NCBI GenBank assembly: GCA_964484795.1
Contig: CAZAFN010000020.1
Location: 1 to 30,165, forward strand
Source of the DNA: CAZAFN01 sp964484795
Lineage (GTDB): Bacteria; Pseudomonadota; Alphaproteobacteria; Methylaequorales; Methylaequoraceae
Length of the DNA stretch: 30,165 nt
Reading direction: 5' to 3'
The translations under genes were made by a program, and so were the position numbers. The notes below the pieces were generated by a model. That model did no database searches. It was not told the origin of the DNA and saw only the letters and a program-made list of their open reading frames with translations. Positions within the stretch are counted from its first letter, which is position 1, and each line of letters begins with the position of its first letter. Shown here one piece after another: positions 1-7,207 of this stretch.

Positions 1-854
1 ATACTCTTTTAATTTTTGGCCAACCTGGGGTTGAAATAATTACTCCAGACCCTGGCTTCATAGCATATAAATCAATGATTGATTACACTGGAGCTAAGGC
101 CATTTCTCTTCCTCATAGAATGGAAAATGGTTTTTCTTTCAATGCTGATGAACTCTTATCATTAATAAATGATAAAACTAGACTCATAATTCTAAATTCT
201 CCTGCCAACCCTACCGGTGGGGTAGTCCCTGATGAAGAATTAAGAAAGTTATCGCTAGGTTTGGAAAAGTTTCCCAACGTTTTTATTTTATCTGATGAAA
301 TCTACAGTAGAATTCTATTTGACAACAATCAACATGCGACACTACTTTCATATCCTGAAATATTTGATAAAGTCATAGTTTTAGATGGTTGGTCTAAAAC
401 ATATGCAATGACTGGTTGGAGATTGGGATATGGAATTTTCCCAAAAGCAATTTTTGAATTTGCTGAAAAATTAGCTATAAATTGTCATTCCTGCGTTAAT
501 TCATCAGCTCAATTTGCTGGAATTGAAGCACTAAAAGGTAGTCAAAAAGATGTTGAAAAAATGGTAAATGAATTTACCAAAAGAAGAAACTTTTTGGTTG
601 ACGAACTAAACAAAATTGAAAACATAGAATGTTTGAAGCCTGGTGGAGCATTTTATGTTTTTCCTAAAATTCTCAAAGGAAATATGAATTCAAAAGATAT
701 TGCAAAAGAATTACTAGAAAAAAAATTTGTAGCTACCGTCCCTGGCTCATCTTTTGGGCATAATGGTGAAAACTTCATTAGAATTTCCTATGCCAATAAT
801 ATTGAGAATTTAAAAAAGTCTATAGAACGTATAAAAGAATTTGTTTATGAGTAA
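1..854 (+). CDS. Class I/II PLP-dependent aminotransferase, 5'-truncated by window edge
   Basis: C-terminal part of a fold-type I PLP aminotransferase (aspartate aminotransferase-like class I/II). The frame is open from base 3, and residues before the first internal Met (base 75) match the family, reading TLLIFGQPGVEIITPDPGF, so the gene begins outside the window. Visible motifs are NSPANPTGG (substrate and PLP pocket), SDEIYSR (PLP-binding Asp and Tyr) and SKTYAMTGWRLGYG, whose Lys (codon 396-398) is the expected Schiff-base lysine. A late FIRISYA segment carries the Arg that usually binds the substrate carboxylate. The family transfers amino groups between amino acids and 2-oxo acids in the cytosol. 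The substrate cannot be read from the sequence. The next gene, glnB, is 141 nt away behind its own promoter, so an operon link is unlikely. Confidence 0.9.
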   Translation, partial: TLLIFGQPGVEIITPDPGFIAYKSMIDYTGAKAISLPHRMENGFSFNADELLSLINDKTRLIILNSPANPTGGVVPDEELRKLSLGLEKFPNVFILSDEIYSRILFDNNQHATLLSYPEIFDKVIVLDGWSKTYAMTGWRLGYGIFPKAIFEFAEKLAINCHSCVNSSAQFAGIEALKGSQKDVEKMVNEFTKRRNFLVDELNKIENIECLKPGGAFYVFPKILKGNMNSKDIAKELLEKKFVATVPGSSFGHNGENFIRISYANNIENLKKSIERIKEFVYE

Positions 855-938
855 GATTTGACCTTTTTTTGTGCAAATTTTAATCAATTCATAATACTTC
901 CATTCCTAACCTTAGTAATATGCCTCTAAAAATTTATC

Positions 939-953
939 TGGCATGGTTCTTGC
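939..953 (+). promoter_or_regulatory. Sigma-54 (RpoN) promoter of glnB-glnA
   Basis: The sequence TGGCATGGTTCTTGC matches the -24/-12 consensus TGGCACGNNNNTTGC at every fixed position except the sixth (T for C). The GG at 940-941 and GC at 952-953 have the required spacing. The predicted transcription start is about 965, giving a leader of about 30 nt before glnB at 996. Sigma-54 control of PII and glutamine synthetase genes through NtrC is well known in proteobacteria. I do not see a clean NtrC palindrome in the 80 nt upstream. A perfect TATAAT at 976-981 could be a second, sigma-70 start, but it has no good -35 box. Confidence 0.75.
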
Positions 954-995
954 CTATATAGTATGAATCTATTATTATAATGTATTGGAAATATT

Positions 996-1334
996 ATGAA
1001 AAAAATTGAAGCTATTATCAAACCGTTTAAACTTGATGAAGTTAAAGACGAACTTAATAACATCGGTGTTTTAGGTTTAACCGTAATCGAAGTTAAGGGC
1101 TATGGTAGACAAAAAGGACACACAGAACTTTACCGAGGGGCAGAGTATGCTGTTGACTTTCTTCCAAAAATTAAGATTGAGTTGGTTGTAACAGATGATC
1201 AGGTTGATGATGTGATTGAAGCTATAAAAACAAAAGCACAAACAGGAAGAATTGGTGATGGTAAGATTTTTGTATCTAGTATAGAAGAAGTTATAAGAAT
1301 TAGAACGGGTGAGTCTGGAAAAGACGCTATATAA
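996..1334 (+). CDS. glnB: Nitrogen regulatory protein PII
   Basis: A 112-residue PII signal protein, the usual length. It senses 2-oxoglutarate, ATP/ADP and, through uridylylation, glutamine, and controls GlnE, NtrB and related targets in the cytosol. The start MKKIEAIIKPFKLDEVK is the family N-terminus. The T-loop (about residues 37-55) keeps Gln39 and the uridylylation site Tyr51 within RGAEYAVDF. The B-loop TGRIGDGKIFV (83-93) holds Lys90, and Arg101 and Arg103 complete the nucleotide pocket. It lies 23 nt upstream of glnA and downstream of a sigma-54 promoter, the classic glnBA layout. Linkage to glnA favours the name glnB over glnK, since no amtB is visible. Confidence 0.96.
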   Translation: MKKIEAIIKPFKLDEVKDELNNIGVLGLTVIEVKGYGRQKGHTELYRGAEYAVDFLPKIKIELVVTDDQVDDVIEAIKTKAQTGRIGDGKIFVSSIEEVIRIRTGESGKDAI

Positions 1335-1357
1335 TTTTATTCTAAAAGGGGGGAAAC

Positions 1358-2767
1358 ATGAGTGATGTAGCAAAAGTCTTGAAAATGATTAAGGATAAAG
1401 AAGTAAAGTTTGTTGATTTGAGATTTACTGATACGAAAGGTAAGTGGCAACATACTGCCCAAACCGTATCGACCATTGACGAGAAAACATTCAAAGAAGG
1501 AATTATGTTTGATGGTTCATCGATAGCAGGTTGGAAAAACATTAATGAATCTGATATGATTCTAATGCCAGATGCCTCAACAGCAGTTATGGATCCCTTT
1601 ACTGCTCAGCCTCAATTGATTTTGTTTTGTGATGTAGTTGAGCCATCAGATGGGAAACCATATGAATTAGATCCAAGAAGTACTGGTAAAAAAGCTGAAG
1701 AATATCTAAAAAAATCAGGTATTGGCGAAAAATGTTTTTTTGGTCCTGAGGCGGAATTCTTCATTTTTGACGACGTAAAATGGTCAACTAGTCAGGAATA
1801 CACATTCTACAGCATTGATTCAGAGGAAGGTGCATATAATACTGGATCTGAAATGGAAGGTGGTAATATGGGACACAGACCTAAAGATAAAGGTGGTTAT
1901 TTCCCAGTTCCTCCTGTAGATTCTGCAACTGATATAAGAGCAGAAATGGTTTCTACAATGTCAGAAATGGGCATTGATATGGAAAAACATCATCATGAAG
2001 TGGCCCCTTCTCAACACGAATTAGGTTTAAAATTTGGATCTTTAATAGAAAGTGCTGATAATCTTCAAAAATACAAATATTGTGTTCATATGGTAGCTCA
2101 AGCTTATGGTAAAACAGCTACTTTTATGCCAAAACCAGTATTTAACGACAATGGCTCTGGTATGCACGTTCATCAATCAATTTGGTCAAAAAAAGGATCC
2201 TTGTTTGCTGGAAATGGTTACAATGGACTGTCAGAGACATGCCTTCATTACATCGGTGGTATCATTAAACATGCCAAGGCCATTAATGCTTTTTCAAATG
2301 CCACGACAAATAGCTATAAAAGGTTGATTCCTGGTTTCGAAGCACCAGTACTTTTAGTTTATTCTGCGCGAAACAGATCTGCTTCTTGCAGAATTCCATA
2401 CAGTACCAGTGCAAATGCGAAAAGAGTGGAAGTTAGATTTGGTGACGCATCAGGCAATCCATATTTTACTTTTGCAGCAATGCTAATGGCTGGACTAGAC
2501 GGGATAAAAAATAAAATTCACCCTGGAGACCCTTTAGATGAAGATCTTTATGAACTTCCAGAAAGCGACTTAAAAGGAATTCCAACTGTCTGTGCAAGTC
2601 TCAGAGAAGCTCTTGGCGCATTAGATAAAGATAGAGATTTCTTAAAAGCTGGCGGAGTTTTTAATGACAACCTAATAGATGCTTATATAGCTTTAAAAAT
2701 GGATGAAGTAATTCAACTTGAACATACGCCACATCCAGTTGAATTTAAAATGTATTATTCTGTTTAA
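1358..2767 (+). CDS. glnA: Glutamine synthetase type I (GSI-beta)
   Basis: Makes glutamine from glutamate, ammonia and ATP, the main entry of ammonium into metabolism; family members form a cytosolic dodecamer. The 469 residues match the GSI length. Visible motifs are MFDGSSIAGW with the Asp50-equivalent (Asp52), GPEAEFFIFD (metal-binding Glu), NDNGSGMHVHQS (catalytic and metal His), KRLIPGFEAPV and NRSASCRIP (ATP and glutamate contacts). Tyr398 in DLYELP is the adenylylation site used by GlnE, so the enzyme should be covalently regulated. A strong Shine-Dalgarno stretch (AAGGGGGG) lies 4 nt before the ATG. It is the second gene of glnBA and ends 2 nt from the convergent gene at 2770, with no room for a hairpin terminator. 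Confidence 0.98.
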   Translation: MSDVAKVLKMIKDKEVKFVDLRFTDTKGKWQHTAQTVSTIDEKTFKEGIMFDGSSIAGWKNINESDMILMPDASTAVMDPFTAQPQLILFCDVVEPSDGKPYELDPRSTGKKAEEYLKKSGIGEKCFFGPEAEFFIFDDVKWSTSQEYTFYSIDSEEGAYNTGSEMEGGNMGHRPKDKGGYFPVPPVDSATDIRAEMVSTMSEMGIDMEKHHHEVAPSQHELGLKFGSLIESADNLQKYKYCVHMVAQAYGKTATFMPKPVFNDNGSGMHVHQSIWSKKGSLFAGNGYNGLSETCLHYIGGIIKHAKAINAFSNATTNSYKRLIPGFEAPVLLVYSARNRSASCRIPYSTSANAKRVEVRFGDASGNPYFTFAAMLMAGLDGIKNKIHPGDPLDEDLYELPESDLKGIPTVCASLREALGALDKDRDFLKAGGVFNDNLIDAYIALKMDEVIQLEHTPHPVEFKMYYSV

Positions 2768-2769
2768 TT

Positions 2770-3315
2770 TTATTTTATCAGTCTAGATAGGTCTTTAAAT
2801 TTTGGGTGTTTTGAATCTCTAATTATTTCGAAAATAAGCATTTCAAAATTAATTAGGTTAACACCCATTGATGTCATTCTTTCTAGACCCAGTTTTCTAT
2901 CCATTGGTTTTCTTGAGCCGGTAGCCTCATCAACTAAAAATACGTTGTAACCTTTGTTAATTAGATCATAAGCTGTTTGTAAAACACATATATGAGTTTC
3001 TATGCCACACAATAAAATTTGCCTCACTTGGGGTTTAAGCAAACTCTCATAATCACTCGTAGCAAAACAAGAAAATGTGGTTTTCTCAAATTTTCTGGCT
3101 TCAACATCATCTAACTTTTTTTTAATTTCTTCAGTTGTCAAACCTAAACCCTTAGGGTATTGCTCACTATAGAGAATTGGTAAATTCAATAATTCAAAAA
3201 CTTCAATTGTTTTGAGAGTGAAACTTCTGATTTTTTCTTTGTCAAATATCTTGTTTATAAGTTTTTCTTGAATGTCAATGACAAGCAGACAAAGTTTTGA
3301 AGAATCCAAAAGCAT
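2770..3315 (-). CDS. Isochorismatase-family cysteine hydrolase
   Basis: A 181-residue protein with the alpha/beta fold of the isochorismatase-like (cysteine hydrolase) superfamily. The likely catalytic triad is Asp14 (in CLLVIDIQEK), Lys78 (KFEKTTFSCF) and Cys110 (CGIETHICVLQTA). The GIETHICV block with a downstream VDEATGSR matches the short nicotinamidase/YcaC-like branch rather than true isochorismatases. The physiological substrate cannot be named. The start ATG shares one base with the stop of the glutathione peroxidase gene (TAATG), so translation is probably coupled and both genes lie on one transcript. Confidence 0.87.
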   Translation of the reverse strand: MLLDSSKLCLLVIDIQEKLINKIFDKEKIRSFTLKTIEVFELLNLPILYSEQYPKGLGLTTEEIKKKLDDVEARKFEKTTFSCFATSDYESLLKPQVRQILLCGIETHICVLQTAYDLINKGYNVFLVDEATGSRKPMDRKLGLERMTSMGVNLINFEMLIFEIIRDSKHPKFKDLSRLIK

Positions 3316-3872
3316 TAGTTGTAAATAGCATTTTCAACTTCTTTGATTAAACCTTCAGAAGTTGGACTTGTCATAGATGAAAACCAATTGACTATATCTC
3401 CATCCTTATTGATTAAAAATTTATGAAAATTCCATCTTGGCTGAGCTATGACTGAAACATTTGAAGCAATCCATTTGTACAAAGGGTGGGCATTACTTCC
3501 TTTTATTTTTTGAATTGAAGTTAACGGAAAGTTAACTCCATATCTAATTTCACAAAACTCCTTTACATCTGAGTTTTTAGCTAATTCCTGATTGAAATCG
3601 TCTGATGGCACCCCAATAACAACAAGGCCATCTTCCTTATATCTATCATAAATCTTTTGTAAACCTGAGTATTGTGGTGTAAACCCACATTGCGATGCTG
3701 TATTAACAAGTAAGACTACTTTTCCTTTAAATTCAGCTAATTTTATTTCATCTCCAGTAATAGATTCGAGAGAAAAATCAAAAAAATTTTTCTCGGAAGA
3801 ATATGACTTAGAGGTAAAAAGCATAGAAAACAATATTATTAAAATTAGCCTCATTTTAGTTAATTTAAACAT
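3315..3872 (-). CDS. Glutathione peroxidase family protein with signal peptide
   Basis: Thiol peroxidase of the GPx family, reducing H2O2 or lipid hydroperoxides with glutathione or thioredoxin. A signal peptide or membrane anchor is clear: basic MFKLTKMRL, then LILIILFSMLF, then SKSYSSE as a possible cleavage zone, so the mature protein probably acts in the periplasm. Peroxidatic Cys62 lies in NTASQCGFTPQ (cysteine, not selenocysteine). Trp147-Asn148 in QPRWNFHKF match the conserved WNF motif. The usual NQFxxQE block reads VPSDDFNQE, so the canonical catalytic Gln position looks altered, as in the SNDFGGQE type. An alternative start is Met7. It overlaps the downstream hydrolase gene by one base and diverges from the lipoprotein gene across 38 nt. 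Confidence 0.92.
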   Translation of the reverse strand: MFKLTKMRLILIILFSMLFTSKSYSSEKNFFDFSLESITGDEIKLAEFKGKVVLLVNTASQCGFTPQYSGLQKIYDRYKEDGLVVIGVPSDDFNQELAKNSDVKEFCEIRYGVNFPLTSIQKIKGSNAHPLYKWIASNVSVIAQPRWNFHKFLINKDGDIVNWFSSMTSPTSEGLIKEVENAIYN

Positions 3873-3910
3873 TTATGTTGAAAATTAAAGGGTTAATTTT
3901 ATTATAGGTT

Positions 3911-4339
3911 ATGAAATTTAATTTTTTTTTTAATTTTTCTCTATTAATTCTGTTTCTTATCACATCTTGTGCTGGAGAAAAACTTGTTCCGGTTAAAGGT
4001 CCTGAAGGTGAGCCAGGAACCGAACTAAATTTTGCTCAATTTGATGACATTCCAATACCTATGGATTCAAAATTGATTAAAGATGAATCCATAATAATCT
4101 CAAAAAAAAATGGGTGGTTAGGAAGACTTGTCTTTAATGCAGATGAAGGACAATTGTTTGTGTTCGATTTTTTTAGAAATGAACTCCCAAAATTTGGTTG
4201 GTTAAAAGTATCTGAAATTAGATCGGAAAACAGTCTTCTAAATTATAAAAACAAAGACAGAATGGCATCCATCCAAATCTCAGAAAATACATTTTTTGGA
4301 TCAAAGGTTTCAATTACTGTCACCGAAATGGAAAACTAA
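3911..4339 (+). CDS. Small predicted lipoprotein of unknown function
   Basis: A 142-residue protein. The N-terminus is a lipoprotein signal peptide: MKFNFFFNFSLLILFLITSC with lipobox ITSC and Cys20 as the acylated residue, so it should be anchored in the inner or outer membrane. After a short linker the mature part has IPIPMDSKLI, then a hydrophobic-aromatic block (FVFDFFRNELPKFGWLKVSEI) and a short Lys/Asn-rich region. I recognise the general pattern of small lipoproteins with an F(F/Y)xxxLPxxGW core but not a named family. The start has no clear Shine-Dalgarno, but a later ATG would remove the signal peptide. The 3' end overlaps mgtE convergently by 4 nt. Poly-T of 10 bases follows the start codon region. 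Confidence 0.75.
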   Translation: MKFNFFFNFSLLILFLITSCAGEKLVPVKGPEGEPGTELNFAQFDDIPIPMDSKLIKDESIIISKKNGWLGRLVFNADEGQLFVFDFFRNELPKFGWLKVSEIRSENSLLNYKNKDRMASIQISENTFFGSKVSITVTEMEN

Positions 4340-5703
4340 TTCAACAAATACATTGTTGACAAAGTTAGGAACATAAGAAAACCAACTATGTCTGTGAGCA
4401 TAGTTACAAAGGTTCCTGATGCTATAGCCGGGTCAACTTTAAATCTAGTCAATATAACGGGAATAAATGTCCCAAAAAACGAACCAAAAACAAGGTTCAA
4501 TAGTAAAGATACAGAAATTACAATACTAAGCATTAAATCATCAAACCAGTAGAATGTAATTAAAAATGAAGCCACAGAAAATATAAATCCGTTCAAAAGC
4601 CCAACAAATATTTCTTTGCCCATAGACCTTATTGCATTTGACCAAGTAAGTTGTTTCATTGCAATTGCTCTAACGGCTGTTGTTAATGACTGTGTGCCTG
4701 AACACCCGCCCATTGAAGCTACCACTGGCATCAAAGCAGCTAGTATAGCCAACTTCTCAATTGTATCTTCAAAGTTTTTAATTATAAATGAGGCAAAGAA
4801 TGCTGCAATAAGATTAAAAAACAGCCAAGTAAATCGTGATTTAGTAACAGAAACTATAGCTCCGTAAAAATTTTGATCTCCAACACCAGCCAATTTAAGA
4901 AAATCTTCCTCAGCTTCGGTGTCTATAACATCAACAACATCTTCAACATTAATGCTACCTAAGAGTTTTTTTTTATCATCTACTACTGCAAGAGATGTAA
5001 GATTTCTTTTTCGAAAAATATCCGCCACATCTTCTTGATCTACAGAAAAATGAATGCTGTGATGTTTCTTCCTCATTATTTCAACTACTTTTCTGTTTCT
5101 GGTAGTTGAAATAACTACACTTAGTGGAATTGTTCCAACCAAACGATTATGCTGATCAACTATAAATAAATCATAAAAAACTTTTGGAAGATTTGTTGCC
5201 TTTCTTAAATAATCAATAACATTACCAACATTAAATCCATTAGGAATCTTCACTAGTTCTGATTGCATTAATCTTCCCGCAGTATTTTCTTTGTAACTCA
5301 AATTGTCTTCAATAAATATTCTATCTTTTTCAGGTATTTTTGATAAAATAACTTTTCTTCTGTCACTATCAAGATGTACTAGAAGTGAAGCGGCTTCATC
5401 AGAATCAAGTTCATTAATTGACTTTGAAATTATTTCAAAATCTATCTCGTTGATAATTTTATCCAAAAAATTTGGTTCTAATTCTACTAATATTTGACTG
5501 TCAAAATCTTTAGACAAAATCTCTAAGAGCCTTCTCCTATGTCTATCATTTAATATCTGAATGTAGGATGCTATTTCAGATGGATGAAAGTTCTTAATTT
5601 TGTTAAACAATCTTCTACTATCTTTCTTTTCTAGAAGATCAATAAAACCATTAAGAATATCAGGTTTTAAGTAGTCAAAGTTATTTGTATTATGTTTTTC
5701 CAT
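4336..5703 (-). CDS. mgtE: Magnesium transporter MgtE
   Basis: A Mg2+-gated Mg2+ channel of the inner membrane. The 455 residues show the full family order: MgtE N-domain of helical repeats (about 15-135), a CBS pair (about 140-265, including IVDQHNRLVGTIPL and AVVDDKKKLLGSINVEDVVDVI), a plug helix, then a five-helix membrane domain (about 290-453). The pore motif reads ALMPVVASMGGCSGTQS (324-339), where the usual signature is GGNAGxQ, so Asn is replaced by Cys334. The conserved Asp of the pore appears as Asp438 in TMLTDIVG. No M-box-like leader fits in the 66 nt upstream. It may be read through from the recombinase-like gene upstream on the same strand. Confidence 0.95.
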   Translation of the reverse strand: MEKHNTNNFDYLKPDILNGFIDLLEKKDSRRLFNKIKNFHPSEIASYIQILNDRHRRRLLEILSKDFDSQILVELEPNFLDKIINEIDFEIISKSINELDSDEAASLLVHLDSDRRKVILSKIPEKDRIFIEDNLSYKENTAGRLMQSELVKIPNGFNVGNVIDYLRKATNLPKVFYDLFIVDQHNRLVGTIPLSVVISTTRNRKVVEIMRKKHHSIHFSVDQEDVADIFRKRNLTSLAVVDDKKKLLGSINVEDVVDVIDTEAEEDFLKLAGVGDQNFYGAIVSVTKSRFTWLFFNLIAAFFASFIIKNFEDTIEKLAILAALMPVVASMGGCSGTQSLTTAVRAIAMKQLTWSNAIRSMGKEIFVGLLNGFIFSVASFLITFYWFDDLMLSIVISVSLLLNLVFGSFFGTFIPVILTRFKVDPAIASGTFVTMLTDIVGFLMFLTLSTMYLLN

Positions 5704-5769
5704 TTTATTAATTAAATCAAAAGATTTTGAAAATTGAACATCATATGAATAATTTTGAAGACTTTAAAG

Positions 5770-7038
5770 CTAATTAACAACTATTTGTTCAAGCCAGCTA
5801 GTCTTTATTTCCAAACTGTAGTCCTTAGTGTACAATGTTGATTTTTTTGATTTTCCTAATATTTCTAAAATAATATCTTCGGGACAGTCTATGCTTTTTA
5901 ATCTATCAATTAAAGAGTATTTAAAAGATAGGGAGGTTTTACCGTTGCTAAGCTTTTTTAAAAATTTATTAACTAAATTTTGCATGTAGGTTTTTCTATT
6001 CAGTTCCTCGGATAAATACTTTTTAAATAAAAAATCATCAGATTTTTTTATTTTTTTTGCAGCCCATAAAGATGTTCCGACTAATGGGATGGTTCGCTTT
6101 TTATATATATCTTTAATAGGTCTCAATTTATTTGAACGAATTATAAGATATGAAGAAAATTTACTTACATAAACATCATCCATTTGAAGACCAATAATTT
6201 CTGTAAAACTACAACCAGTATCAAACATTAAAGCACTAATCAGGCTTTTCTCATCATTGCCTTTAAAACAATTATCTCTAATTTGAATTAAATCACTCTT
6301 AGTAAAAGCAAAAGTAGATTTAGTTCTTTCTGAAGTTGGCCACACTAGATTAGAAAATGGATTGGTTTTATTAATTTTATAATCATCAAACATTACGGTA
6401 AAAATGTTTTGAATGTTTGATTGATTTCTTTTTCCAGTAGATATTTTGTTAGATTTAACAAAAAAATCTCTAAATTTAATTGCATGGCTTTTATTATATT
6501 CATCAATTGGCTGATCACCACAGATGTCAATCATATGAGATACGGATCTACTCAGTGATTTAATTTTGTTCAATTCCTGAGGAGAAATATTCTTAATTTT
6601 AAGATATTTGCCAAAAGTGCTTGATAAAAAAGGATAATTCAATTCATTACTTGAAAACAACAAGTTTTCTAACGATTCACTTTCAGCATTATGTGAAACT
6701 GAAATATTATTTTTGAAATATAAAAGCATTTTTTTTTGTGAAAAAATAAGTTTAGAAGTTAAATCCTCATAGTCATCAGAAAATTTTTTTTCATACGATT
6801 GAATGTCAAGCGTTTTAGATTGTAAAATTTTAATTAAAGGGTTTTTAGCTTTTTTTTGGACATCAAAAAACATTTTCTTATGTTCTAAAGCTTGCAATTT
6901 AGCTCTCTTAATAGCTGTAGATAATTTATTCGTTTTTAAGGAAATTTTTATGCTTTTCTTACCCAATAATTTTCTTATCCTATCAGGAACTGCTCTTTGA
7001 TACCAAAATTGATTTCCATGTTTGTAAATGTGTTTCAT
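5770..7038 (-). CDS. Degenerate tyrosine recombinase (integrase family), probably catalytically inactive
   Basis: A 422-residue protein of the phage-integrase superfamily. The N-terminus (about 1-60, HGNQFWYQRAVPDRIRKLLG) matches the DUF6538-type domain of alphaproteobacterial integrases. A core-binding region spans about 137-235 and a catalytic-domain fold about 245-420. Alignment by eye to the family puts Ser277 where the first catalytic Arg belongs (DTGCSFTE for DTGxRxxE), Leu370 and Lys373 in place of the HxxR pair (LSFKYSLIDRL), and Lys396 in place of the last His/Trp (ILGKS). Candidate tyrosines Tyr403 and Tyr407 remain. The frame has no internal stop. The gene starts 76 nt past the 3' end of tRNA-Leu, the usual place for an integrated element's integrase, but no cargo follows: mgtE is next. 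It could be a decaying relic or a repurposed DNA-binding protein. Confidence 0.8.
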   Translation of the reverse strand: MKHIYKHGNQFWYQRAVPDRIRKLLGKKSIKISLKTNKLSTAIKRAKLQALEHKKMFFDVQKKAKNPLIKILQSKTLDIQSYEKKFSDDYEDLTSKLIFSQKKMLLYFKNNISVSHNAESESLENLLFSSNELNYPFLSSTFGKYLKIKNISPQELNKIKSLSRSVSHMIDICGDQPIDEYNKSHAIKFRDFFVKSNKISTGKRNQSNIQNIFTVMFDDYKINKTNPFSNLVWPTSERTKSTFAFTKSDLIQIRDNCFKGNDEKSLISALMFDTGCSFTEIIGLQMDDVYVSKFSSYLIIRSNKLRPIKDIYKKRTIPLVGTSLWAAKKIKKSDDFLFKKYLSEELNRKTYMQNLVNKFLKKLSNGKTSLSFKYSLIDRLKSIDCPEDIILEILGKSKKSTLYTKDYSLEIKTSWLEQIVVN

Positions 7039-7114
7039 ATTAAACTACAACTCTACCACAAAAAAATAATTAATACAAAAAACAAACCTTATTTATAAGC
7101 ATTAAATATATAGG

Positions 7115-7203
7115 TGGTGCGGTCGAGAAGATTTGAACTTCCACAGGTTTTACAACCTACAACGACCTCAACGTTGCGCGTCTACCAGTTCCGCCACGAC
7201 CGC
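7115..7203 (-). tRNA. tRNA-Leu (anticodon GAG)
   Basis: The minus strand folds as a class II tRNA. The acceptor stem is GCGGTCG with CGACCGC, followed by discriminator A and an encoded CCA (7117-7115). The anticodon stem CAACG/CGTTG closes loop TTGAGGT with anticodon GAG at 7169-7167, reading CUU and CUC. The long variable arm is AGGTT-GTAA-AACCT and the T-arm GGAAG-TTCAAAT-CTTCT. Its 5' end is only 4 nt after the stop of pccA, so it may be processed from the pccBA transcript. The recombinase-like gene follows at the 3' side. Confidence 0.96.
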
Positions 7204-7207
7204 AAAG

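Noticed and set aside
855..938. NtrC-binding palindrome upstream of the sigma-54 promoter
   Set aside because: Only a weak half-site-like GTGCAAA near 870 is visible; no TGCACC-N5-GGTGCA type palindrome.
976..981. Perfect TATAAT before glnB as the main promoter
   Set aside because: No matching -35 box at 16-18 nt and only about 8 nt would remain before the ATG; the sigma-54 element is a better fit. Kept only as a possible second start.
5704..5769. Possible second att site (repeat of the tRNA-Leu 3' end) beyond the recombinase gene
   Set aside because: Only short AT-rich similarity (GTTCAA followed by an AT-rich run) is present; it is not better than chance in this composition.
7082..7101. 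Hairpin CTTAT-AA-ATAAG followed by T-rich sequence after the tRNA, as a terminator
   Set aside because: The stem is five A/T-rich pairs with a two-base loop and should not be stable; not called as a terminator.
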